Assembly: GCA_963714375.1 (NCBI GenBank)
Contig: CAVQOG010000001.1
Span: 186,001-250,000 of the forward strand
Length of the DNA stretch: 64,000 nucleotides
Source of the DNA: UBA5794 sp963714375
GTDB lineage: Bacteria; Actinomycetota; Acidimicrobiia; Spongiisociales; UBA5794
Direction: 5' to 3'
This document shows, in pieces, positions 16,755 through 25,189 of the stretch (position 1 is its first letter; every line of letters starts with the position of its first letter). The notes beneath the pieces are model-generated. The model did no database searches, was not told where the DNA came from, and saw nothing but the letters and a program-made list of their open reading frames with translations. The translations under genes were made by a program, and so were the position numbers.

Positions 16755-16778
16755 CGTCCCCCGCAAGCGGGAGGACGG
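16755..16778. repeat. GC-rich palindrome, CCGTCC..GGGGGACG family
   Basis: Inverted-repeat element CGTCCCCCGC-AA-GCGGGAGGACGG between apt and the proA-like gene, in the orientation opposite to the other copies. It may act as a terminator for apt. Confidence 0.7.
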
Positions 16779-16795
16779 CAGGGAGAGGAGGTACG

Positions 16796-18310
16796 ATGCG
16801 TTCGATGGATGCTTCTGAACTGACCGAGTTGACTGCCGGTATGGCCATTCCGTGGGGTGGGACGAAGGTTTCGCACGTCACTGAGGAACTCGCCGACGCT
16901 TTCGTGGCGGGTGACGCCCTGATCGTTGTCCAGGACACCGGGGAACTGCTCCACATCCCGAGCGAACCCCGCCAGTTGGCTGATCGGGCGGTCTCGGCAG
17001 CAGTCGAAGCATTTGCGGCGATGGGTTCCGTAACCGATGAACAGATCACGGACTTCTACCACCATTTCGCATCCGCACTCGACGACGACGAAACCTTCGC
17101 TCCGATTGTCGGGGCAAACCGTGCCGATATTGAAGCCGCCCGCGGGCGGGGGAGAAGCGTCACTCGGCTCGTTCTCGACGATGGCATGCGAGTCGGCATG
17201 GTGGAGGGCCTCAAGGGCTGGGCCGCAACTCCCAGTGGCAGGGGCCGAGTGACTGAGACGATCGACCACGATGGATGGACACTCGATCAGATCGTTGACG
17301 GTCTCGGTGTCATCGGGTTTGTATTCGAGGGCCGCCCCAACGTGTTTGCCGATGCAACGGGTGTCCTCCGTGGCGGCAATACCGTCGTGTTCCGGATCGG
17401 TTCAGATGCACTCGGGACCGCACGAGCGATCGTCACCCATGCCCTCGAGCCCGCACTGCGAGCGAGTGGCCTCCCGACGGGTGCGGCAAGCCTTGTCTCA
17501 AGTGCTTCTCGTGCCTCGGGGATCGCGATGATGTCGGATCCGCGGCTGAGCCTTGCCGTTGCCAGGGGTTCGGGCGAAGCGACACGGCGTTTGGGTGCAG
17601 TCGCGCGCCAAGCAGGGAACAGCGTCAGCCTCCACGGGACCGGAGGTGCATGGATCGTCGCGGGTGAGACTGCTGATCCGATTGCCTTCGCTGCAGCGGT
17701 GTATCACTCGCTCGACCGGAAGGTCTGCAACACGCTCAACACCGCCTGCATTCCTCGGTCGAAGGTCGATGAACTGGTTCCGGTGTTCCTCCACGCGCTG
17801 GAACGAGCCGGTCTGCGCCGCGAAACCAACGCAAAGCTGCACGTCCTCGAATCCTCGGTGGATGCGGTACCTCAAGAATGGTTCACTCGGGAGGTCCCAA
17901 TTGCCCGAGCCGAAGGCGACATCATCGAACCACAGGCCGAACCGATCGCTGAGGGTCTCCTTGGCGAGGAGTGGGAGTGGGAGGAGAGTCCAGAGGTCAC
18001 CCTTGCGATCGTTGACGACGTCACACAGGCGGTCACGTGGTTCAACAGGTATAGCCCACGCTTCGTCGCCTCACTGATTTCTCAAGACGACGCCGAGCAT
18101 GACGACTTCTTCCGGTCGATTGATGCTCCCTTTGTCGGCAACGGCTTCACTCGCTGGGTCGACGGTCAATATGCCCTGAACCGACCGGAACTCGGGCTGT
18201 CAAACTGGCAGGCCGGCCGCCTCTTCGGACGCGGCGGCATCCTCTCTGGCGATTCGGCGTACACGGTCCGCACCCGGGTCACACAACAGAATCCGGAAAT
18301 AGGGCGCTAG
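16796..18310 (+). CDS. ProA-like aldehyde dehydrogenase (divergent glutamate-5-semialdehyde dehydrogenase family)
   Basis: 504 residues, about 80 longer than typical ProA. RBS GGAGG precedes ATG 16796. The ALDH core has LGVIGFVFEGRPNVFADATG (cofactor domain; ProA has GVIGVIYESRPNV), HGTGGAWIV, and the catalytic Cys311 in DRKVCNTLNTAC, matching the VCN motif of ProA. The C-terminus FTRWVDGQYALNRPELGLSN resembles the ProA end that closes the active site. An extra N-terminal part of about 75 residues (ELTAGMAIPWGGTKVSHVTE) is not recognised. No proB lies nearby, so it may act on another acyl phosphate or acyl-CoA derived aldehyde. Activity as an NADP-dependent reductase or dehydrogenase is likely; the substrate is unknown. 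Confidence 0.7.
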   Translation: MRSMDASELTELTAGMAIPWGGTKVSHVTEELADAFVAGDALIVVQDTGELLHIPSEPRQLADRAVSAAVEAFAAMGSVTDEQITDFYHHFASALDDDETFAPIVGANRADIEAARGRGRSVTRLVLDDGMRVGMVEGLKGWAATPSGRGRVTETIDHDGWTLDQIVDGLGVIGFVFEGRPNVFADATGVLRGGNTVVFRIGSDALGTARAIVTHALEPALRASGLPTGAASLVSSASRASGIAMMSDPRLSLAVARGSGEATRRLGAVARQAGNSVSLHGTGGAWIVAGETADPIAFAAAVYHSLDRKVCNTLNTACIPRSKVDELVPVFLHALERAGLRRETNAKLHVLESSVDAVPQEWFTREVPIARAEGDIIEPQAEPIAEGLLGEEWEWEESPEVTLAIVDDVTQAVTWFNRYSPRFVASLISQDDAEHDDFFRSIDAPFVGNGFTRWVDGQYALNRPELGLSNWQAGRLFGRGGILSGDSAYTVRTRVTQQNPEIGR

Positions 18311-18315
18311 TAGTC

Positions 18316-18339
18316 CCGTCCTCCCTTCATGGGGGACGG
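18316..18339. repeat. GC-rich palindrome between proA-like gene and leuS
   Basis: CCGTCCTCCC-TTCA-TGGGGGACGG: a strong hairpin six bases after the stop of the upstream gene, likely serving as terminator. Member of the dispersed CCGTCC family. Confidence 0.75.
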
Positions 18340-18411
18340 ACAGGCGGGGTTTGGGACGGAATCTTCACATCTGTTGGCACGCGTTACGCTTGCTGCTGGT
18401 TCGGGAGGGCG

Positions 18412-21144
18412 ATGGCCTCATACAACTTCAGGGAAATTGAGCAGCGCTGGCAGCAGACGTGGGCTGATCAGGGGATCTATCGCGTTCCGAATCCCGGTGA
18501 CGAAGGCTTTGATGCCGACAAACCGAAGCTGTATGTGGTGGACATGTTCCCCTACCCATCGGGTGCAGGACTCCACGTCGGTCATCCCCTTGGGTATATC
18601 GGAACCGACATTTTCTCCCGCTTCCATCGCATGCGTGGCGCAAACGTGCTCCATCCGATGGGATTTGATGCCTTTGGTCTGCCAGCCGAGCAGTACGCGG
18701 TTGAGACCGGCATTCATCCGCGTGAAACGACCGAAAAGAACCTTGAGGTTTTCCGGCGCCAGCTGACGGCGTTCGGCTTCTCCTACGACTGGGACCGCTC
18801 GTTCGCCACCACCGATCCTGAGTACTACAAGTGGACCCAGTGGATCTTCCTCAAGCTGTTCGACTCCTGGTTCGACGACGCTACCAAAAAGGCTCGTCCG
18901 ATCTCAGAGCTCGTCACCGAGCTCGAATCAGGGGACCGGGATGCTGGTGGGGTTGCATGGATGAACCTCGAAGACGCGGACCGCGCCACCTATCTCGACA
19001 GTCAGCGGCTCGCCTATATCGATGAGGTGCCCGTCAACTGGTGCCCGGCCCTGGGAACGGTTCTCGCAAACGAAGAAGTGACACCCGAGGGACGATCGGA
19101 TCGCGGCGACTTCCCGGTATACCGAAGGCCACTGCGACAGTGGATGCTGCGCATCACCGCATATGCCGACCGGCTTCTCGACGATCTCGAGACCCTCGAT
19201 TGGCCCGATTCGGTCGCCACGATGCAGCGCAACTGGATTGGGCGCTCCGAAGGCGCAAACATCGTGTTCGACATCGAAGATCACACCCAGATGCGGGTCT
19301 TCACAACCCGGCCGGACACAGTCTTCGGTGCCACATACATGGTGATGGCCCCCGAGCACCCGTTGGTCGACGAGATTGTCACTGACACATGGCCCGATGG
19401 AACGAAACCGGAGTGGACCCTTGGTATAGACCATCCGAAAACGGCAGTGGAGGCGTACCGCTCGGCGGCATCGCGCAAGTCGGATCTTGAACGCCAGGTC
19501 GACGAACGGGACAAGACCGGGGTGTTCACCGGGGCATTCGCCATCAATCCGTTGACGGGAGACAACATCCCGATCTTCATCGCCGACTACGTCTTGATGG
19601 GGTATGGGACCGGGGCAATCATGGCAGTGCCTGGTCAGGACGAACGAGATTGGGAGTTTGCAGAGAAGTTTGATCTTCCCATCGTTCGTACCGTTGAACC
19701 TCCGCAGGAGTTTGAGGGTGATGCCTATACCGGTCCCGGACCCGCGATCAATAGCGGGTTCCTTGATGGTCTCGAGATCGAGGATGCAAAGAAGCGGATC
19801 ATCTTCTGGCTCGAACACAACGGGGCGGGAGAGGGAACCGTTACCTACAAGCTTCGCGACTGGCTGTTCTCCCGCCAGAGGTACTGGGGCGAACCAATCC
19901 CGATCCTCCACGGACCCAACGGTGAGCTCAAGGCCGTTCCCGAGGATCAGCTCCCACTTCGACTCCCCGAGATCGATGACTTCCGTCCGAACGCATCAGA
20001 CGATGAGGACGCAGAACCGACTCCGTCACTTGCCAAAGCCCCAGACGATTGGAAGTACGTCGAGATCGATGGTGTGACCTATCGGCGCGAGCTCAACACC
20101 ATGCCCCAATGGGCCGGATCGTGCTGGTACTACCTTCGCTACCTCGACCCTCACAACAACGATGAACTGGTCAGCGAAGCTGCCGAGCGCTACTGGATGG
20201 GGGACAGCGGTGTCGATCTATACGTCGGCGGTGTAGAGCATGCAGTTCTTCACCTGCTCTACGCACGTTTCTGGCACAAGGTGCTCCACGACCTTGGCTA
20301 TGTCGGAACCTCCGAACCCTTCGGACGCCTCATCAACCAGGGCTACATCCTCGCCGATGCGTTCCAGGATTCCCGCGGCCTGTTCGTACCTGCCGAAGAT
20401 GTCGTGGAAATCGATGGAGTGTTCACCTACAACGGCGAACCCGTCGAGCGCCAATATGGAAAGATGGGCAAGTCACTGAAGAACTCGGTGAATCCGGACG
20501 ACGTGTTTGAGGAGTACGGCGTTGACACACTCCGCCTCTATGAGATGTTCATGGGTCCCCTTGAAGCGTCGCGACCGTGGTCAACCAAAGACATTGTCGG
20601 TACCTACCGCTTTCTCCAGCGACTCTGGCGCAACTACGTCGATGAAGAAGGCGAAATGCTTGTGTCTGACAAGGAGTCGACAGGCGACCTCCGAGTGCTC
20701 CTGCACCGAACCATCGAAGCCGTCACGAAGGACATGGAGAACCTTCATTTCAACACAGCGGTTGCACGGTTGTTCGAGCTCAACAACGCCCTCGTCGCCG
20801 TCGAACGCATCCCTGCCGATGTCGCAAGCGCGATGCTCCGTCTGCTTGGCCCCCTTGCACCCCATATCTGTGAAGAGCTATGGCACATGCTCGGCTACGA
20901 AGGGTCGATCGTGGTAGCCGACTGGCCCACGTTTGATGCCTCGCTCACGACAGTTGATTCCGCAACGATGGTTGTCCAGGTCAACGGCAAGGTCCGCGAC
21001 CGGATTGAGGTGCCCGTGTCAATCACCGAGGACCAAGCTGTAGCCCTGGCGCTTTCATCAAAGAAGGTCCTTGTACACACTGGGGGCAACCAGCCGCGCA
21101 AGGTCATCGCAAAGCTCCCGAACGTCGTCAGCCTCGTCGTCTGA
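18412..21144 (+). CDS. leuS: Leucyl-tRNA synthetase
   Basis: 910 residues. Class I synthetase that charges tRNA-Leu in the cytoplasm. The HIGH motif appears as HVGHPLGY in DMFPYPSGAGLHVGHPLGYI, and KMSKS as KMGKSLKNSVNPDD. The editing (CP1) domain lies between (TTRPDTVFGATYMVMAPEHP, YGTGAIMAVPGQDERDWEFA), and the C-terminal anticodon-binding domain and LeuRS tail follow. It ends in TGATG, overlapping the next gene by one base. Confidence 0.97.
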   Translation: MASYNFREIEQRWQQTWADQGIYRVPNPGDEGFDADKPKLYVVDMFPYPSGAGLHVGHPLGYIGTDIFSRFHRMRGANVLHPMGFDAFGLPAEQYAVETGIHPRETTEKNLEVFRRQLTAFGFSYDWDRSFATTDPEYYKWTQWIFLKLFDSWFDDATKKARPISELVTELESGDRDAGGVAWMNLEDADRATYLDSQRLAYIDEVPVNWCPALGTVLANEEVTPEGRSDRGDFPVYRRPLRQWMLRITAYADRLLDDLETLDWPDSVATMQRNWIGRSEGANIVFDIEDHTQMRVFTTRPDTVFGATYMVMAPEHPLVDEIVTDTWPDGTKPEWTLGIDHPKTAVEAYRSAASRKSDLERQVDERDKTGVFTGAFAINPLTGDNIPIFIADYVLMGYGTGAIMAVPGQDERDWEFAEKFDLPIVRTVEPPQEFEGDAYTGPGPAINSGFLDGLEIEDAKKRIIFWLEHNGAGEGTVTYKLRDWLFSRQRYWGEPIPILHGPNGELKAVPEDQLPLRLPEIDDFRPNASDDEDAEPTPSLAKAPDDWKYVEIDGVTYRRELNTMPQWAGSCWYYLRYLDPHNNDELVSEAAERYWMGDSGVDLYVGGVEHAVLHLLYARFWHKVLHDLGYVGTSEPFGRLINQGYILADAFQDSRGLFVPAEDVVEIDGVFTYNGEPVERQYGKMGKSLKNSVNPDDVFEEYGVDTLRLYEMFMGPLEASRPWSTKDIVGTYRFLQRLWRNYVDEEGEMLVSDKESTGDLRVLLHRTIEAVTKDMENLHFNTAVARLFELNNALVAVERIPADVASAMLRLLGPLAPHICEELWHMLGYEGSIVVADWPTFDASLTTVDSATMVVQVNGKVRDRIEVPVSITEDQAVALALSSKKVLVHTGGNQPRKVIAKLPNVVSLVV

Positions 21145-21530
21145 TGATTCCTGCGTCCGTCGCCATAGAGCGAGCGGGGATCGAACTCGACACGTCGGAC
21201 TTCGAGGGTGTTGCCTTTGAGATCATGCCGCCGTGGATGCACTCCGTCGTCGGCTCGCGCATCGACGGAGTGACGATCGGCAGTCGGGTGTTTCTGAGCG
21301 AGGATGTTTTTGATGCCGTCGTGCTTGGAGAACGTCCCGACATCGTTGCTCACGAACTCGTCCACGTACAGCAGTGGAGCGAAGGGGCGGCAGAGTTTCT
21401 CATTCGATACCTGGCTGAGTACCTGCGGCTCCGGATCTTTGGCCTTCCCCATCGTGCGGCATACCTCGGGATCTCCTACGAGGCTGTCGCGTATGCAGCG
21501 AGCCGGCCCCATGGTTGGGGTCAACAATGA
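21144..21530 (+). CDS. Small HExxH protein, putative zinc metallopeptidase
   Basis: 128 residues, starting on the last base of leuS. The motif VAHELVHVQQWSEGAAEFLI carries HELVH, the zinc-binding signature of gluzincin-like peptidases; similar short proteins are annotated DUF4157-like. No signal peptide or clear membrane helix is seen. It overlaps the following CPBP protease gene by four bases, so the three genes are translationally coupled. Substrate unknown; activity is inferred from the motif alone. Confidence 0.65.
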   Translation: MIPASVAIERAGIELDTSDFEGVAFEIMPPWMHSVVGSRIDGVTIGSRVFLSEDVFDAVVLGERPDIVAHELVHVQQWSEGAAEFLIRYLAEYLRLRIFGLPHRAAYLGISYEAVAYAASRPHGWGQQ

Positions 21531-22372
21531 ACATGCCGCAGCGGCCTCCGACTCCGCCAGCTCCGCCATCGGGATACCTCCCGGTTGCCAGAGACCTGGT
21601 GGCACCCGCACCGATGTTCTGGTGGACGGTCGGAACCTTTCTTGCTGGCATCCTCGGCGCAAACATGGTCGGGATCTTCGTCCTTGCGGCCAACGCCGAC
21701 CTGACCGACCCTATCCCATTCACGGTGGTCTTTCTCGGCCAGTCAGCTGGATCGTTTCTCCTGGTCTGGATGTTCTCCCGGCGTGCTGCGTCGGGTTCTC
21801 TTCAGGCAGATGTTGGGCTGACCCTCAACCTGTCGGACTGGTGGGGTCTTCTCGCGGGTATGGGCCTCCAGGTTCTTGTTGCGTTCGCCACGTATCCCCT
21901 CATCAGGTTGATGTTCCCAGGCGGTGCGCCCGAACAGGGCGTTGCGGGAATCGCAGAAGGCACCGAAACCTCTCTCGAAATCATTTTGATATTCGTGTCC
22001 GTTGCCGTGCTCGCACCGATCGTAGAAGAGATCGTTTATCGGGGGATGCTCCTTTCGTGGCTTCATCGATTCATGGGGAAATGGCCAGCGATTGTCCTGA
22101 GTGCGGCGGTGTTCGCCGGTGTTCATCTTGTCGATTGGAATTCCCGTGCCGCGATCCCAGGACTCTTCCTTATCGGCATCGCCTTGGGATGGGCCGCGCT
22201 CAAGCGCGGTGACCTCTCCCTCGCGATTCCCCTCCACGCCGGCGTCAACCTCCTCGCAGCGTTCCTGCTCGTATGGGGGACCGAGATCGTCGACTGGGCT
22301 GAGAACCAAGTTGGCGAACTCGAGCCAATCGACGGCGTCATTCGCTGGTTCGCAGCCCTCGCAGGCTTCTAG
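21527..22372 (+). CDS. CPBP-family intramembrane metalloprotease
   Basis: 281 residues from ATG 21527. A proline-rich cytoplasmic start is followed by about seven to eight membrane helices. The CPBP (Abi) motifs are APIVEEIVYRGMLLSWLHRF (EExxxR), the first His in FAGVHLVDW, and the third motif in IPLHAGVNLLAAFLL. Family members are glutamate-type intramembrane proteases related to CAAX prenyl proteases and bacteriocin self-immunity proteins. It follows the HExxH gene with an ATGA overlap. Confidence 0.85.
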   Translation: MNMPQRPPTPPAPPSGYLPVARDLVAPAPMFWWTVGTFLAGILGANMVGIFVLAANADLTDPIPFTVVFLGQSAGSFLLVWMFSRRAASGSLQADVGLTLNLSDWWGLLAGMGLQVLVAFATYPLIRLMFPGGAPEQGVAGIAEGTETSLEIILIFVSVAVLAPIVEEIVYRGMLLSWLHRFMGKWPAIVLSAAVFAGVHLVDWNSRAAIPGLFLIGIALGWAALKRGDLSLAIPLHAGVNLLAAFLLVWGTEIVDWAENQVGELEPIDGVIRWFAALAGF

Positions 22373-22450
22373 CGCTGACGACACCCGATACAGCCCTCTT
22401 CCATCGCGCCATTCTCTGAGGTACAACAGACCTGCAGCGGTGTGGGGATC

Positions 22451-23017
22451 ATGGCATCGCGCGGTACCAATCTTTCGGTGACTTCGGTGGGGATCGCATC
22501 GCTCGTGCTGGTCGGGGGAGCGTTGTGGTTCGGCCTCGGCAGGTCATCGCCAGCTCCCTCCGATCTATCTGCTGGGGCGGATGTGGCCGATCCAACATCG
22601 GAACTGATGATTACCGTCCACGTGTCTGGACCGGTGGCCGTTCCAGGAGTCATCGAAGTCGCGGAAGGCGCGCGGGTAGCAGATGTTGTCGCTGCTGCTG
22701 GCGGTGCAACGAGAGATGCTGATCTCAGCCGTCTCAACCTTGCGGCGCCCGTTCGTGACGGAGCGCAGGTCGTTGTCCCCTCGGTTGTCGATTCTGTGAA
22801 CGATGGGAACGCTGTCTCGCCCTCCCGCTTTGACATCAACACCGCAGATGAGGCTGGCTTTGAAGCTCTTCCCGGCATCGGTCCGGTCATTGCCGGACGC
22901 ATTGTCGCCTACCGCGATGAGCACGGACCGTTTGAGACGCTTGAGAGCCTTCTTGACGTGCCGGGTATCGGCGAGTCGAAGCTCGATGCGATCCGCACTG
23001 CGCTGGACGGTGAATGA
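22451..23017 (+). CDS. comEA: Competence protein ComEA, helix-hairpin-helix DNA-binding
   Basis: 188 residues from ATG 22451 (GTG 22442 also possible). One N-terminal membrane anchor (LSVTSVGIASLVLVGGALWF), a SLBB-like domain (MITVHVSGPVAVPGVIEVAE), then two helix-hairpin-helix motifs (INTADEAGFEALPGIGPVIA and LESLLDVPGIGESKLDAIRT). ComEA binds incoming DNA outside the membrane and hands it to ComEC. It overlaps comEC by four bases. Confidence 0.93.
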   Translation: MASRGTNLSVTSVGIASLVLVGGALWFGLGRSSPAPSDLSAGADVADPTSELMITVHVSGPVAVPGVIEVAEGARVADVVAAAGGATRDADLSRLNLAAPVRDGAQVVVPSVVDSVNDGNAVSPSRFDINTADEAGFEALPGIGPVIAGRIVAYRDEHGPFETLESLLDVPGIGESKLDAIRTALDGE

Positions 23018-25113
23018 AAGGGCATCTGCCTGAACTACCAGCTCGATGGTGTGTGGCCGTCGGGACCGCGACGTGGGTTGGCGTCATACTTGGTCTGGAT
23101 TCGCCTATCGGATCGGTCGTACTCATCGCAGCTGTCGCCGCTGTTGGCGTGGTTCTGTGGCGCCCGACGATTGTCTTGATCGTTTTCTGCGTTCTTGGTG
23201 TCGGTTCCGGTTGGATCTCGGCAAGTAGAACAGCAGCGATCGAAGCCGTTGAGCTCCCCGAGGGGCGCGTTGAGGTGACTCTCAAGCTTGCTGAGGATCA
23301 ATCGCAGCGGTCCTACGCGCAAGGTGTCGCGGAGGTCACCTTGATCGACGGTATCGGATGGGACGGTCCGCGGGTTGCGGTTCGGAACCTGCCGGAGGGT
23401 GTGACGGTCGGTGCCGTCGTGACCGCCTCTGGCGTGATGAGCGACGGGGTACGACGGATCAGGGACGAGATGGTCGCAGGGACCTTCGTGATCGACGAGG
23501 TCATCGCGGCGGATGCGTCAGGCAATCCGATCGTCAACGGTGGCAACGCCGTGCGGAATGCCGTAACGAACCGCTACGACGGTGACCACGTCAGCGATGG
23601 TTTGCTGTCAGGGTTTCTGACCGGTGATACCGACCGGATGCTTGCATCCGACGAGGAAGACCTGCGGAGGGCAGGCCTTTCCCACTTCGTAGCCGTCTCC
23701 GGCTCCAACGTTGCGCTGTTCCTTGCGATCTGGTGGGCAGTAACCGCACCACTCTCGATCCATCCGAGAATCAGAGTGGTCATTGGAGCAATTGGGCTGA
23801 CGCTGTTTGCGGTCATTACGCGGTGGGAACCGTCGGTCATCCGCGCCTCGGTCATGGCATCCGTCCTGCTCGTCGGAGGGTTTTTCGGGATCCCGGTCGA
23901 TCCGTGGATGGCGCTCGGGGTTGCTGTCACTTTGCTCCTGCTCGTGTCGGGCCACCTCGCTGTTTCCGTCGGCTTCCAGCTTTCTGTTCTGGCGACGGCA
24001 GGTGTCCTTGTCGGGCTGGCTCTGGCACATGACCGAAAGCCGAAATGGCTCTACGTTCCGCTCTTCGCCACGATCGGCGCCCAACTGGCCGTGTCCCCAT
24101 TACTCCTTGTCGTGTTTGGCACCGTTCCCTTGCTTTCCCCGCTGACGAATCTGATTGTCAGTCCGGTGATCGCCATCACAACGGCGGTTGCAGCATTGGG
24201 GGTGGTCTTTGAACCGGTGGCAGGCATCGCAAGGCTTGGAGCTTCATGGGTTTTGTGGGTGGCCGAGGTTGCAGCGGGCGGTCCCCAGCTCGGTATCGCA
24301 GCAACAGCAGTCGCCGTGTGCGTAGGAATCGGGCTCATGGTGCGTAGCGTTCGCCCGATCGTCGCGTCGGTTGGGGTTGTCCTTCTGCTTGTCGCCGTGC
24401 CGTGGTCTCATCCATGGCCAGAAGTGCCCACTGTGGTAGTCCTCGACGTCGGTCAGGGAGATGCCATCCTGGTTCAGGATCCCTCCGGTGCTTCTCTTCT
24501 CATGGACGGCGGCTCAGATCCCAGAGTGCTTGACGCAGCGCTCCGAAGACACGGTATCCGCACAATCAACACGGTCGTGGTCTCCCACGATGACATCGAC
24601 CATGCGGGTGGTCTTTCCGAGCTCGTACGTGGAGCGCGAGCCGGGAGGTTGGTCGTGAGCGAGTTTTCGTCAGACACCGACCTGATCCGTTCCGCCCACG
24701 ATGCAGGTGTGCGCACGGATCGCGTCAGCGCAGGCGACCGGTTCGCGGTCGGCTCGGTGCTGGTCGAGGTGCTCTCACCCGGCCGACGGTATGCCTCCGA
24801 CAACGACGGCTCGATTGTGCTGCTGATCCACGGCGCCACAACGGTGCTTCTCCCTGGTGATATAGAAGCGGTTGGCCAGGCTGAACTCCCGGTTCTGCAC
24901 GCCGATGTCATGGTCGTGCCACACCACGGCTCTGCCACAACTGACCTCCGCTGGCTGGAACGCACCGTCGGTCCGGTCGCAATCCTGTCCTATGGCCCAA
25001 ACACGTACGGTCATCCACATCCCACCATCACAACCCTCCTCGACGTCCTCGGTGTCGACGTCCGCCGAACCGAAACCGGCGACATCACAATCCCTCTGAC
25101 CTCTGACCTCTGA
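23014..25113 (+). CDS. comEC: DNA uptake channel ComEC/Rec2
   Basis: 699 residues. N-terminal helices and a DUF4131 region, the Competence domain with about eight helices (LSHFVAVSGSNVALFLAIWW is the family signature), and a C-terminal metallo-beta-lactamase-like domain (VLDVGQGDAILVQDPSG, VVSHDDIDHAGGL, VMVVPHHGSATTDLRW). It forms the channel for single-stranded DNA during transformation. The final codons and the stop (TSDL, TGA at 25111) lie within a 7-bp tandem repeat array, so the extreme C-terminus has been rewritten by the repeat. Confidence 0.93.
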   Translation: MKGHLPELPARWCVAVGTATWVGVILGLDSPIGSVVLIAAVAAVGVVLWRPTIVLIVFCVLGVGSGWISASRTAAIEAVELPEGRVEVTLKLAEDQSQRSYAQGVAEVTLIDGIGWDGPRVAVRNLPEGVTVGAVVTASGVMSDGVRRIRDEMVAGTFVIDEVIAADASGNPIVNGGNAVRNAVTNRYDGDHVSDGLLSGFLTGDTDRMLASDEEDLRRAGLSHFVAVSGSNVALFLAIWWAVTAPLSIHPRIRVVIGAIGLTLFAVITRWEPSVIRASVMASVLLVGGFFGIPVDPWMALGVAVTLLLLVSGHLAVSVGFQLSVLATAGVLVGLALAHDRKPKWLYVPLFATIGAQLAVSPLLLVVFGTVPLLSPLTNLIVSPVIAITTAVAALGVVFEPVAGIARLGASWVLWVAEVAAGGPQLGIAATAVAVCVGIGLMVRSVRPIVASVGVVLLLVAVPWSHPWPEVPTVVVLDVGQGDAILVQDPSGASLLMDGGSDPRVLDAALRRHGIRTINTVVVSHDDIDHAGGLSELVRGARAGRLVVSEFSSDTDLIRSAHDAGVRTDRVSAGDRFAVGSVLVEVLSPGRRYASDNDGSIVLLIHGATTVLLPGDIEAVGQAELPVLHADVMVVPHHGSATTDLRWLERTVGPVAILSYGPNTYGHPHPTITTLLDVLGVDVRRTETGDITIPLTSDL

Positions 25114-25124
25114 CCTCTGACCTC
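25094..25124 (+). repeat. 7-bp tandem repeat array (CTCTGAC)n over the comEC stop codon
   Basis: Four perfect CTCTGAC units (25094-25121) plus CTC. The comEC stop codon falls in the third unit. Confidence 0.9.
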
Positions 25125-25168
25125 GGGAACCCGAAGCGGGTTCCTTGGAGTCCAGCAGGCTGGACTCC
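25125..25168. repeat. Double-hairpin repeat module, copy 1
   Basis: GGAACCCG-AAG-CGGGTTCC (25126-25144) followed by GGAGTCCAG-CAGG-CTGGACTCC (25147-25168). A close relative of the first hairpin and spacer occurs at 33123-33154. Likely terminator or mobile repeat. More TGACTTC-like heptamers follow up to the holA start. Confidence 0.8.
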
Positions 25169-25189
25169 TGACTTCTGTACTCTGTCCGG

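Noticed and set aside
18928..19911. 327-codon open frame on the minus strand
   Set aside because: Lies inside leuS, which has all synthetase motifs in the forward frame.
25125..25168. Classical rho-independent terminator
   Set aside because: Strong hairpins but no following T-run, so listed as repeats with only possible terminator function.
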